From CAG-791 sp045117315 (lineage in GTDB: Bacteria; Bacillota; Clostridia; Lachnospirales; Lachnospiraceae): a stretch of 8,193 nucleotides of DNA. The DNA lies in NCBI GenBank assembly GCA_045117315.1, contig JBGUNJ010000059.1:1-8193 (forward strand), written 5' to 3'. The notes under the pieces were generated by a model. It made no database searches. It was not told the DNA's origin and saw nothing but the letters and a program-made list of their open reading frames with translations. Made by a program: the position numbers and the translations under genes. Numbering within the stretch: the stretch's first letter is position 1; each line of letters opens with the position of its first letter. Shown in pieces: positions 1 through 5,526 of the stretch.

Positions 1-87
1 ATAAATGATGCATTGGCCTTTTTTATCCGACTACTAATTGGCCCTTTTTACCCGACCCTGAATGGCCCTTCTCGCCCGACGCTAACA
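1..87. mobile_element. Probable IS21-type insertion sequence end (partial)
   Basis: Three 19-bp direct repeats lie at 13-31, 38-56 and 62-80, spaced 25 and 24 bp apart. All follow the pattern TTGGCC-T/C-rich-CCGAC. Several spaced copies of a short repeat near the tip, with outer TG/CA dinucleotides, are typical of IS21-family ends. Here a forward-strand CA falls at 86-87, just outside the outermost repeat. The element body would extend left of the window, so no transposase is visible. The family assignment rests only on end architecture. The exact tip and any target duplication cannot be fixed without the other end. Confidence 0.45.
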
Positions 88-136
88 AGATCAGGGACTC
101 CCTGATCTGGCCGGGGGTAGTAGGATTATATTGCAT
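23..136 (-). pseudogene. 5' end of an unidentified gene, probably cut by the IS end
   Basis: A reverse-strand ATG at 136 is preceded by GGAGGTG seven bases upstream, an excellent ribosome binding site. The frame begins MQYNPTTPGQIRESLI and then runs into the repeat block of the presumed insertion sequence, reaching TAA at 23-25 after 37 codons. The last half, with repeated Gly-Lys, is simply translated IS repeat. The likely reading is that the first 16-17 codons are the genuine start of a gene interrupted near 87/88. An alternative is a short peptide encoded by the element. The family was not recognised. A TTGACA at 200..195 on this strand has no matching -10 box at a normal distance. Confidence 0.4.
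89..107. repeat. Short perfect inverted repeat beside the IS end
   Basis: GATCAGGG and CCCTGATC form 8-bp arms around a 3-base centre, immediately next to the presumed insertion-sequence tip. It may be a preferred insertion target or part of the interrupted reading frame. There is no T-tract, so it is not a terminator. Confidence 0.5.
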
Positions 137-220
137 AGCAGCACCTCCAAAAAAATATATATTTTTCAAGGCGCGCTGCATTTTTTGATCATTTTGTCAA
201 GCTTTTTTTGGTGAAAAAGC

Positions 221-252
221 AAAAAAAATCAGAGGATATTTCACCTCTGATT
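221..252 (-). terminator. Rho-independent terminator of the YkuK-family gene
   Basis: On the reverse strand AATCAGAGG and CCTCTGATT (244-252 and 227-235) form a 9-bp stem with an 8-base loop, followed by an uninterrupted T run ending at 221. It lies about 75 bases past the stop codon of the reverse-strand gene at 329-823. Confidence 0.85.
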
Positions 253-272
253 GAATATGAAACTATTGTTTT

Positions 273-322
273 GGACACAGGGGGGGCTTAGCTTAATGTC
301 ATTGGAACCGTCCCCCGTCTCC
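273..322. repeat. REP-like imperfect inverted repeat (GGGACGGTTCC type)
   Basis: On the reverse strand a G-rich block, GGAGACGGGGGACGGTTCC, faces a C-rich block ending CCCCTGTGTCC, about 15 bases apart. The GGGACGGTTCC core with matching GGACAC..GGGG ends resembles dispersed palindromic elements common in intergenic DNA of Firmicutes. The copy here is degenerate. It lies between the YkuK gene and its terminator, so it would be transcribed as part of the 3' UTR. Confidence 0.4.
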
Positions 323-328
323 TTTTGT

Positions 329-823
329 TTACTTCGAAATCCTGTCCGCAATCGTGCTGGCGACAAAGCTGTCGGGCTTGACACTGCAGTCGTAGCCGCA
401 GGCCTTGATCCAGCCGACCAGCTCGGGGATCAGTTCTCTAGTCTTACCGTTCCTGCTGTTGCCGGCGTCGACATGGATGGCGATCGGGCAGTTCAGAAAC
501 ATCTCTTCGTAGATCACATTTCCCTCCATGATCCCGACAAGGGTCTCAGCCACTTTCAGGCTGTCGTTTGTTTCGACATGAAGCTTTGTTCTGACATCCC
601 GGATCAGGGCGCGGCGGGTGACCTCATAGAAAAAAATACCACCGTGTCCCTCACAGATCACTGCAATCACCGATACGATCTTAGTGTCGTCAAAGTTCTG
701 CGAATCCGTGCCGACAATGATATGTACCGGCATTCCGTATTGCAGATGATCCTTGTAAAAGATCAGGATCTTGTCGGGAATCTGCTCGATGCGCAGGTTC
801 CCGTATGTATGGCTTCTGTACAT
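329..823 (-). CDS. ykuK: YkuK/DUF458 family RNase H-like protein
   Basis: The 164-residue product matches the YkuK family (DUF458), whose members have a predicted ribonuclease H-like fold and no settled function. Visible family motifs are VGTDS (residues 38-41, with Asp40), HVDAG (117-121), NGKTRELI (125-132) and the C-terminal KPDSFVAS-ADRISK stretch (149-164), including Asp151 and Asp160. These acidic residues fit an RNase H-type metal site, but that is inference from the fold. The ATG at 823 was chosen because GGGAGGTG lies six bases upstream; an ATG nine codons earlier (850) has no comparable site and would place the ribosome binding site inside the gene. No signal peptide or membrane segment is seen. 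The gene has its own terminator and a candidate promoter, so it is probably monocistronic. In many Firmicutes the family is linked to sporulation or stress, which is not demonstrable here. Confidence 0.85.
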   Translation of the reverse strand: MYRSHTYGNLRIEQIPDKILIFYKDHLQYGMPVHIIVGTDSQNFDDTKIVSVIAVICEGHGGIFFYEVTRRALIRDVRTKLHVETNDSLKVAETLVGIMEGNVIYEEMFLNCPIAIHVDAGNSRNGKTRELIPELVGWIKACGYDCSVKPDSFVASTIADRISK

Positions 824-912
824 TCTGCACCTCCCCCGGGGTTCCGGCACTTCTCGCGCGAAAGCCCCTCGTCTTGACTGCAGCGCAAAGCTGCATAACT
901 ACTTCCGTTTTT

Positions 913-941
913 AAAATACCTGCTTTCTTCTTTCTTGTCAT
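913..941 (-). promoter_or_regulatory. Candidate promoter for the YkuK-family gene
   Basis: On the reverse strand ATGACA (941..936, one mismatch to TTGACA) and TATTTT (918..913, two mismatches to TATAAT) are separated by exactly 17 bases. It lies just past the 955-992 terminator and about 90 bases before the gene start, a sensible place for a new transcription start. Confidence 0.35.
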
Positions 942-954
942 TCAACCTCTGGTA

Positions 955-992
955 TAACAAAAAGGGCAGAAGCGGTCAGGCCGCCTCTGCCC
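955..992 (-). terminator. Strong rho-independent terminator
   Basis: Arms 964-975 and 981-992 (GGGCAGAAGCGG against CCGCCTCTGCCC) pair over 12 positions with one mismatch around a 5-base loop. On the reverse strand the stem is followed by TTTTTGTTATA. It insulates the YkuK-family gene from transcription arriving from the upstream regulator. Confidence 0.75.
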
Positions 993-1057
993 CGGTAAGG
1001 AGGTTCTTTATTCTTCATTGGGCTATACCCGTGACTTCAGGCATTAGATACACGCGT

Positions 1058-1085
1058 AAAAAAGAGGAACCTGCCTGCCCCTCTT
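1058..1085 (-). terminator. Probable terminator of the CRP/FNR-type regulator gene
   Basis: On the reverse strand AAGAGG (1085..1080) and CCTCTT (1067..1062) form a 6-bp stem around a 12-base loop, followed by a run of T. It lies about 90 bases past the stop of the regulator at 1176. The short stem and large loop make it weaker than the 955-992 hairpin, which may act as a second terminator. Confidence 0.5.
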
Positions 1086-1175
1086 CATCATGTCCGGTTA
1101 TCTCTATAAAGCAAAGCAGCAGAGTACCACATCCATAGGAGCCAGTGCACCGCATGAGGGGGAGGTTCATGATGG

Positions 1176-1835
1176 TCAGAACAGCCTGAAACGGTTTTTC
1201 TCAAACTCCAAAAGCCCCTCATCCCGCATCTTGCCAAGTTCGTTGGACATCGCGCTTCTGTCAACAGACAGGTAATCAGCCAGCTGCTGCCTGTTAAACG
1301 GAATGGTGATTTGTGGACTGTTTTGCCTTTTTGCTTCTTCAGACAGATAAGAAATCAGCTTCTCCCTGGTCGTCCGTCTTGATAAATAATCTAACTTCTG
1401 CACGAGGGTCCTGTTCTTCTCAGAGATTGCAAAGAACAGATTCTGTACGACCATGGTATGAAAACGGCACGCTGACGAACAGGTTGAGATCACACGTTTC
1501 ACATCAAAGGAAAAGACGGAGCTGTCCTCTACAGCAATGACATCATTCAGAAGAGTTCCACTATCCGGTGCTACATAAGCTTCACCAAAAATCTCTCCGA
1601 TTCCGATATGTCCCAGAATACTTCGGTTGCCCCAGTAGTCGTCTCTCTGGATATGCAGGCTGCCCTCCACAAGGACAAGGATATCACTGAGGTGTTCACC
1701 CTGCCGCAGCACAAACTCACCCTTTTTGTATGTGAAAAGGCTTGCTCCCAGGCAGGAAAGCATTGTGCTGATCTCTTCATCACCCACACCGGAAAACAGC
1801 TTTGTTTTCTTCAACACAGGAACAAAATCTTTCAT
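1176..1835 (-). CDS. CRP/FNR-family transcription regulator (HcpR-like)
   Basis: The 219-residue product has the normal CRP/FNR length and order: an N-terminal cyclic-nucleotide-binding-type sensor barrel (about 10-120, with KKGEFVLRQGE at 37-47 and GHIGIGEIFGEA near 75-86), a long dimerisation helix (about 125-155) and a C-terminal winged helix-turn-helix (about 165-215, recognition helix near SVDRSAMSNELGKM). Cysteines occur at 28, 119 and 123, but the N-terminal Cys cluster of FNR is absent, so it is not an oxygen-sensing FNR of the classical type. It is divergent from a ferredoxin-hcp pair, the usual position of HcpR-type regulators of nitrosative stress, so NO or redox sensing is likely by context. 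The start at 1835 has AAGGAGA about six bases upstream. A palindrome in its own leader (1851-1862) suggests autoregulation. The family is certain; the HcpR role is inference. Confidence 0.9.
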   Translation of the reverse strand: MKDFVPVLKKTKLFSGVGDEEISTMLSCLGASLFTYKKGEFVLRQGEHLSDILVLVEGSLHIQRDDYWGNRSILGHIGIGEIFGEAYVAPDSGTLLNDVIAVEDSSVFSFDVKRVISTCSSACRFHTMVVQNLFFAISEKNRTLVQKLDYLSRRTTREKLISYLSEEAKRQNSPQITIPFNRQQLADYLSVDRSAMSNELGKMRDEGLLEFEKNRFRLF

Positions 1836-1850
1836 AAAATCTCCTTTTCG

Positions 1851-1862
1851 TTGTAATTACAA
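1851..1862. promoter_or_regulatory. Palindromic operator candidate in the regulator leader
   Basis: TTGTAATTACAA is a perfect 12-bp palindrome 15 bases before the start codon of the CRP/FNR-type regulator. The TTG-TAA half-site resembles sites of CRP/FNR-family proteins, but the usual central spacer is missing. It may be an autoregulatory operator or could serve the divergent forward promoter. No clear -10/-35 pair was found for either direction. Confidence 0.4.
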
Positions 1863-1942
1863 CAGACCTGTTTGATTTATCATACTATATTCAAGTAAAA
1901 GAATACACGGAATCCAAAGAGAATCCAAAATATTCACAGAAC

Positions 1943-1996
1943 ACATAACGTAAATAAAATACATAACGTAAACAGAATACATAGCATACACAGAAT
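1943..1996. repeat. Three 18-bp tandem repeats in the divergent control region
   Basis: Copies at 1943-1960, 1961-1978 and 1979-1996 follow ACATAACGTAAAYARAAT. The first two differ at two positions and the third is more diverged. A degenerate fourth copy (1925-1942) precedes them. The array lies directly upstream of the forward iron-sulfur gene. An 18-bp period is close to two helical turns, so the copies could present binding sites on nearly the same face. Function is inferred from position only. Confidence 0.8.
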
Positions 1997-1997
1997 C

Positions 1998-2005
1998 TAT
2001 ATAAT
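1998..2005 (+). promoter_or_regulatory. TATATAAT: possible -10 box, position awkward
   Basis: A consensus TATAAT (2000-2005) directly follows the 18-bp repeats, but there is no -35 box at the right distance, as might be expected of an activator-dependent promoter. Transcription from it would start near 2012, inside the GGAGGA ribosome binding site at 2010-2015, which argues against simple use. Confidence 0.25.
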
Positions 2006-2022
2006 CCATGGAGGAGCAGAAC

Positions 2023-2829
2023 ATGATACGGAAAATCATAAAAATCGATGAAGAAAAATGCAACGGCTGCGGGCTCTGCGCCAGAGCCTGTCATGAAGGC
2101 GCCATCGATATCATAGATGGCAAGGCCAGACTGGTGAGGGAAAACTTCTGCGACGGTTTCGGCGACTGTCTGCCGAATTGTCCTACCGGCGCGATCACCT
2201 TTGAAGAGCGTGAAGCTCCGGCTTATGATGAAGCTGCTGTAAAGGCAGCTCAGCAGGAAGGAAAAAACGAGGAAAAGGAAAAAATCATACAGACCGCAGA
2301 CCTGGCAAAGCGCAAGGGCACAATGACGGCAGTGACGGTAATGACGGCTCATCCGGCTGGCGCTGCAGATCATCCTGCCGGCGGATGCCCCGGATCCCGG
2401 CTGAAGCTGTTTGAGCGGAAAGAAGCGGTCCGGTCCGAAGCCGCTGAACCGGGATATCATCCGGTTTCCCGTTTGAACCAGTGGCCCTGCCAGATTAAAC
2501 TCCTGCCCACAAAGGCCGGTTTCTTTAACGGCGCGAAACTGCTGATTGCTGCGGACTGCACGGCTTATGCCTATGCAAACATGCACGAGGATTTCATGAA
2601 GGGGAAGGTCACCGTGATCGGCTGCCCCAAACTGGACGCTGTGGACTATACCGAAAAACTGACCGCGATCATCCGCGACAATGATATCAAGGGTGTGACC
2701 ATAGTGCGCATGGAAGTGCCCTGCTGCGGCGGACTGCAGAGGGCTGCTGAAAACGCTCTTAAGGCAAGCGGTAAATTTATTCCCTGGCAGGTCGTAACGA
2801 TCTCCACGGACGGACGCATTCTGGATTAA
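2023..2829 (+). CDS. Ferredoxin-like iron-sulfur protein paired with hcp
   Basis: The 268-residue protein begins with two ferredoxin motifs. The first is complete (Cys13, 16, 19, 23). The second has Cys43, 49 and 53 but Phe46 at the second cysteine position, so that cluster may have an unusual ligand or be three-iron. A charged, Ala/Lys/Glu-rich linker (about 60-120) follows, then a C-terminal domain with GCPGSRL (121-127), PC at 155-156, ADC (177-179), GCPKLD (200-205) and PCCGG (233-237), which could bind a further cluster. The ATG at 2023 was preferred over one at 2008 because GGAGGA lies eight bases before it. It is 34 bp from hcp on the same strand and almost certainly co-transcribed. 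Proteins of this kind next to hcp probably pass electrons to it. In-frame 9-bp repeats occur at 2322-2348. Exact family name is uncertain. Confidence 0.8.
   Translation: MIRKIIKIDEEKCNGCGLCARACHEGAIDIIDGKARLVRENFCDGFGDCLPNCPTGAITFEEREAPAYDEAAVKAAQQEGKNEEKEKIIQTADLAKRKGTMTAVTVMTAHPAGAADHPAGGCPGSRLKLFERKEAVRSEAAEPGYHPVSRLNQWPCQIKLLPTKAGFFNGAKLLIAADCTAYAYANMHEDFMKGKVTVIGCPKLDAVDYTEKLTAIIRDNDIKGVTIVRMEVPCCGGLQRAAENALKASGKFIPWQVVTISTDGRILD
2322..2348. repeat. In-frame 9-bp triplicate within the iron-sulfur gene
   Basis: AATGACGGC, AGTGACGGT and AATGACGGC occur in tandem and give MTA-VTV-MTA in the linker between the ferredoxin part and the C-terminal domain (residues 101-109). A unit length divisible by three keeps the frame open, pointing to slippage-type expansion of a flexible linker. 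Confidence 0.65.
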
Positions 2830-2863
2830 AGAGGCTATGACACTATAATGCGAGGAGGCTGTT

Positions 2864-4468
2864 ATGGAAAGAAAAATGTTTTGTTTTCAGTGTGAGCAGA
2901 CAGCAGGATGTAAAGGCTGTACCGGTGCTGCCGGTGTATGCGGCAAGAAGGCAGATGTTGCAGACCTTCAGGACAAGCTGACAGGTGCTTTGATCGGTCT
3001 TGCCCGTACGACAGACGGCAGTACGCAGCCGACCGAAAATACTTATCAGCTGCTGATCAAAGGTCTGTTCACGACCATCACCAATGTAAACTTCAATGAA
3101 ACCACCATTCAGGCTCTGATTGATGAGGTACATGCGGAAAAACAGAATCTCGTGCCCGATTGTTCAACCTGTGCGTCTCCCTGCGGCAGAAACGACGATT
3201 ATGATATGGCTGATCTGTGGAATGCTGACGAAGATATCCGCAGCCTGAAATCTCTGATCCTGTTCGGAATCCGTGGTATGGCAGCTTATGCATATCACGC
3301 CGGGGTGCTTGGATATACCGACAAGCGGGTCAATGAGTTCATTGCCAAGGCACTCTTTGCCATTGGTGAGGACTGGGATATGACTGAACTGCTTCCTGTC
3401 GTACTGGAGGTCGGTGAAGTGAACTACATATGTATGGAGATGCTGGATAAGGCGAATACTGAGACTTATGGAAATCCTTCTCCGGTCACTGTGCCTTTGA
3501 TGGTTGAAAAGGGTCCCTTCATCGTGATTACCGGCCACGATCTCTATGATCTGAAGCAGTTGCTTGAACAGACGAAGGACAAGGGAATCAACATCTATAC
3601 ACACGGCGAGATGCTTCCTGCCCACGCTTATCCTGAACTTCGGAAGTATCCTCATCTTAAGGGCAGCTTCGGTACTGCCTGGCAGAACCAGCAGAAGGAG
3701 TTTGCGGACCTTCCCGCTCCGATCCTTTTCACAACCAACTGCCTGATGCCCCCGAAAGACAGCTATAAGGACCGCGTGTTTACCACAGAGGTGGTTTCCT
3801 ATCCGGAGATCATACATATCGGTGAGGATAAAGATTTCTCTCCCGTTATCGAGAAAGCCCTTGAACTGGGCGGCTTTGCCGAAGATACGCAGTTTACCGG
3901 TATCAACGGCGGCACGACTGTCACCACCGGCTTCAGCCACAGTGCTGTTCTCGGCGTCGCGGATACAGTCATCGATGCCGTCAAGAGCGGTGCAATCCGT
4001 CACTTCTTCCTGGTCGGCGGCTGCGATGGCGCTAAGCCCGGCAGGAATTATTACACCGAGTTCGTGAAGCAGGCTCCCGCAGATACTGTCATTTTGACTC
4101 TGGCATGCGGAAAGTATCGCTTCAACGACCTGGACATCGGTACGATCGGCGGGCTGCCCCGTATCATGGACATGGGACAATGCAACGACGCCTACAGCGC
4201 CATCCGCGTTGCAGTTGCTCTTGCAGATGCATTTGGCTGCGGTGTGAATGAACTTCCGCTTTCTATGATCCTTTCCTGGTACGAACAGAAAGCAGTATGC
4301 ATCCTGCTTACCCTTCTCTATCTTGGGATCAAGGATATCCGGCTCGGTCCTTCGCTCCCGGCATTTATCTCTCCGAATGTGCTGAACTACCTTGTTGAAA
4401 ACTACAACATTGCCCCGATCAGCACTCCGGAAGAGGATCTGAAAACAATCCTGGGCCGAGTTCGCTGA
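2864..4468 (+). CDS. hcp: Hydroxylamine reductase (hybrid cluster protein)
   Basis: The 534-residue protein is a clear Hcp, a cytoplasmic enzyme that reduces hydroxylamine in vitro and is held to reduce nitric oxide in vivo. N-terminal cysteines 7, 10, 19 and 26 fit the cubane-cluster motif of anaerobe-type Hcp (Cys-x2-Cys-x8-Cys). All eight hybrid-cluster ligands are present: His225 (GHDL), Glu249 (HGEM), Cys293 (TTNC), Cys387 (GGCDGAKPGR, the persulfide position), Cys415 (ACGKYRFN), Cys440 (MGQCNDAY), and Glu474 and Lys476 (WYEQKAV). Their spacing matches the Desulfovibrio enzyme almost exactly, so it should be active. AGGAGG ends five bases before the ATG at 2864; a second ATG at 2876 has no comparable site. 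It is the second gene of a pair with the iron-sulfur protein and ends in a hairpin. The adjacent CRP/FNR-type regulator is the likely controller. Confidence 0.97.
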   Translation: MERKMFCFQCEQTAGCKGCTGAAGVCGKKADVADLQDKLTGALIGLARTTDGSTQPTENTYQLLIKGLFTTITNVNFNETTIQALIDEVHAEKQNLVPDCSTCASPCGRNDDYDMADLWNADEDIRSLKSLILFGIRGMAAYAYHAGVLGYTDKRVNEFIAKALFAIGEDWDMTELLPVVLEVGEVNYICMEMLDKANTETYGNPSPVTVPLMVEKGPFIVITGHDLYDLKQLLEQTKDKGINIYTHGEMLPAHAYPELRKYPHLKGSFGTAWQNQQKEFADLPAPILFTTNCLMPPKDSYKDRVFTTEVVSYPEIIHIGEDKDFSPVIEKALELGGFAEDTQFTGINGGTTVTTGFSHSAVLGVADTVIDAVKSGAIRHFFLVGGCDGAKPGRNYYTEFVKQAPADTVILTLACGKYRFNDLDIGTIGGLPRIMDMGQCNDAYSAIRVAVALADAFGCGVNELPLSMILSWYEQKAVCILLTLLYLGIKDIRLGPSLPAFISPNVLNYLVENYNIAPISTPEEDLKTILGRVR

Positions 4469-4478
4469 GCTGACCAGG

Positions 4479-4507
4479 GTGAAAAAAAGCTCGACAGCAT
4501 TTTTCAC
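4479..4507 (+). terminator. Probable terminator of the ferredoxin-hcp unit
   Basis: GTGAAAAA (4479-4486) pairs with TTTTTCAC (4500-4507), and inside this GCT (4489-4491) pairs with AGC (4496-4498) around a CGAC loop. It begins 11 bases after the hcp stop. The tract after the stem is T-rich (TGTTATTTTTCAC) but broken, and the outer stem is A/T-rich, so efficiency is uncertain. Confidence 0.5.
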
Positions 4508-4550
4508 TGTTATTTTTCACTGATATTTTTCATTGATATTTTTCATTGAT
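4499..4550. repeat. Four 13-bp tandem repeats after hcp
   Basis: Exact 13-bp units at 4499-4511, 4512-4524, 4525-4537 and 4538-4550 follow ATTTTTCAYTGWT. The last two copies are identical. The first copy supplies the 3' arm of the hcp terminator hairpin, so each extra copy adds another possible pairing partner for the 5' arm. The only candidate start codon for the AraC-type gene (TTG at 4533) lies inside the third copy. Confidence 0.85.
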
Positions 4551-5507
4551 ATAAGGAAAAAGGAGCAGCAACGATATTTTTCGCTTGCCGCTCCTTTAAC
4601 GGCCTACAGCGCCGCCCTCGTATTTCATGAGGACATAGGCATTGTCTTCCAGAGGATAGCGGCTGCCTACGAAGGCCTGGCGGAAGCAGAGCACCTCATC
4701 GAGTTTCAGCTCGGGGCAGATCAGTTCGCTCATGTAGAAGGTGTGGGTGGAAAGATCGCCGAGTACGAGATCCGAAGAGATTATTTTTCCCCGATTCTCG
4801 TGATCTGCGTCAAAAAAGGCTGCCTTCATGTGGATTACCGGGGGACATCCAGCCGTCTGATGGCCGGAGACGCCATTCTGATCGACTGCCGGGAGCCCCA
4901 TTATTACTACGCGGATATGGACGGGCTGGAGTTTTATTATCTTCATTTTGAGGGGTCCAATGCCCATGAGATCTGCCAGCATATCCTGAATCTTCGGGGC
5001 GCAGTCGTTGAAAAGCAGAACGCAGCTGCTCTTTCCGCCTTTATTGAAAAAACGATGCAGTTTTACGAAGAGGGGAAAACGGAGACAGAATTCGAGGAAT
5101 CGCTCAGGGTATATGAGATTCTGCACTATCTGCATGGCGGCAGCGCACAGGACGCAGGAAGAGCTTCCTATATAGATCAGGTCACGGCATATATTAATGA
5201 AAATATCGAGCGAAGAATCACACTGGAAGAACTTGCAGAGACAGCTTCCCTGAGCAGTTTTCATTTTTCCCGCAGGTTTAAAAGAGATACTGGCTATTCT
5301 CCTGTCGAATACGTGAACCACAAAAAACTGGATTATGCCAAAACGCTTCTAATCCGGACGGAGTGGCCGGTCAGTAAGATTGCGGAGAGAACAGGTTTTT
5401 CATTGAAGGGCTTTATAAAGCTGTTTTCACAGGCAGAGGGAATGTCTCCGCTCGCATGGAGAAGAAGCAGACAGCTGGATATGAACAGACCGGAAGGTCC
5501 GGAATGA
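4533..5507 (+). CDS. AraC-family transcription regulator, start uncertain
   Basis: From about residue 60 (counting from 4533) the product is a clear AraC-type regulator. A cupin-like sensor domain (about 66-145, including AGDAILIDCREPHYYY at 111-126 and LEFYYLHFEG at 132-141) is followed by a linker and two helix-turn-helix units (about 211-310, with RITLEELAETASLSSFHFSR and the SKIAERTGF-SLKGFIKLF stretch). The first in-frame ATG is at residue 110, inside the sensor domain. The frame opens only at a TTG (4533) in a tandem repeat with no ribosome binding site. The first 60 residues look like the antisense of a reverse-strand gene end (4596-4733). The true 5' end may therefore be lost, shifted, or use a rare start. 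It points toward the glucitol PTS genes 220 bp downstream, its most likely targets. Confidence 0.75.
   Translation: MIFFIDIRKKEQQRYFSLAAPLTAYSAALVFHEDIGIVFQRIAAAYEGLAEAEHLIEFQLGADQFAHVEGVGGKIAEYEIRRDYFSPILVICVKKGCLHVDYRGTSSRLMAGDAILIDCREPHYYYADMDGLEFYYLHFEGSNAHEICQHILNLRGAVVEKQNAAALSAFIEKTMQFYEEGKTETEFEESLRVYEILHYLHGGSAQDAGRASYIDQVTAYINENIERRITLEELAETASLSSFHFSRRFKRDTGYSPVEYVNHKKLDYAKTLLIRTEWPVSKIAERTGFSLKGFIKLFSQAEGMSPLAWRRSRQLDMNRPEGPE
4557..4598 (-). terminator. Strong reverse-strand terminator inside the AraC 5' region
   Basis: AAAGGAGC (4559-4566) pairs with GCTCCTTT (4590-4597). Inside, AGCAACGA continues the stem against TCGCTTGC with a one-base bulge, leaving a TATTTT loop. On the reverse strand the stem ends in TTTTT. 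It directly overlaps the stop codon of the reverse frame at 4596, as expected for the end of a real reverse-strand gene and hard to explain inside a forward coding region. Confidence 0.6.
4596..4733 (-). pseudogene. Candidate 3' remnant of a reverse-strand gene
   Basis: The reverse frame ending in TAA at 4596 reads as a natural protein end (…AFVGSRYPLEDNAYVLMKYE…, ending GGAVGR), with codon choice rich in C/G third positions like neighbouring genes, and is followed at once by a strong hairpin terminator. An ATG at 4733 would give 45 residues but has no ribosome binding site. Upstream of about 4740 the opposite strand is clearly AraC coding sequence, so this is probably a truncated gene tail abutting or overlapping the regulator. 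Family not recognised. An alternative is that the AraC frame is real throughout and this reading is its shadow. Confidence 0.35.
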
Positions 5508-5509
5508 TG

Positions 5510-5526
5510 CCGCTTCCACTAAGCGG
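5510..5526 (+). terminator. Weak hairpin after the AraC-type gene
   Basis: CCGCTT (5510-5515) and AAGCGG (5521-5526) form a 6-bp stem with a 5-base loop three bases after the AraC stop. A smaller hairpin, CCGGA-AGG-TCCGG (5490-5502), precedes it inside the gene. Neither is followed by a T-tract, so termination is doubtful and read-through into the PTS gene is possible. Confidence 0.3.

Larger units (their letters stand above)
824..1175. other. Gene-free stretch with two reverse-strand terminators
   Basis: This stretch separates the YkuK-family gene from the upstream regulator on the reverse strand. It holds a candidate promoter (913-941), a strong hairpin terminator (955-992) and a weaker one (1058-1085). 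Between and beyond these no supported gene was found. A 51-codon reverse frame (1015-1170) lacks a ribosome binding site. Confidence 0.6.

Noticed and set aside
251..877. 208-codon forward frame opposite the YkuK-family gene
   Set aside because: It overlaps a reverse-strand gene with clear family motifs, ribosome binding site and terminator, has no ribosome binding site, and its sequence shows no recognisable domain.
690..941. 83-codon reverse frame starting MTRKKKAG
   Set aside because: Its second half lies out of frame inside the YkuK-family gene and the ribosome binding site is poor. The region is better explained as promoter and leader.
1015..1170. 51-codon reverse frame after the CRP/FNR-type gene (MNLPLMRCTG…)
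   Set aside because: There is no ribosome binding site, and it runs through the terminator hairpin at 1058-1085.
2844..2849. TATAAT between the iron-sulfur gene and hcp
   Set aside because: No -35 element lies 15-19 bases upstream and the genes are only 34 bp apart, so a separate hcp promoter is not supported.
3164..4507. 447-codon reverse frame opposite hcp
   Set aside because: Long antisense frames arise from codon bias. The forward strand encodes Hcp with all cluster ligands, and the reverse frame has no ribosome binding site or known motif.
4734..5321. Upstream part of the reverse frame ending at 4596
   Set aside because: This part is opposite well-supported AraC sensor and helix-turn-helix sequence, so only the last 45 codons were kept as a possible gene remnant.
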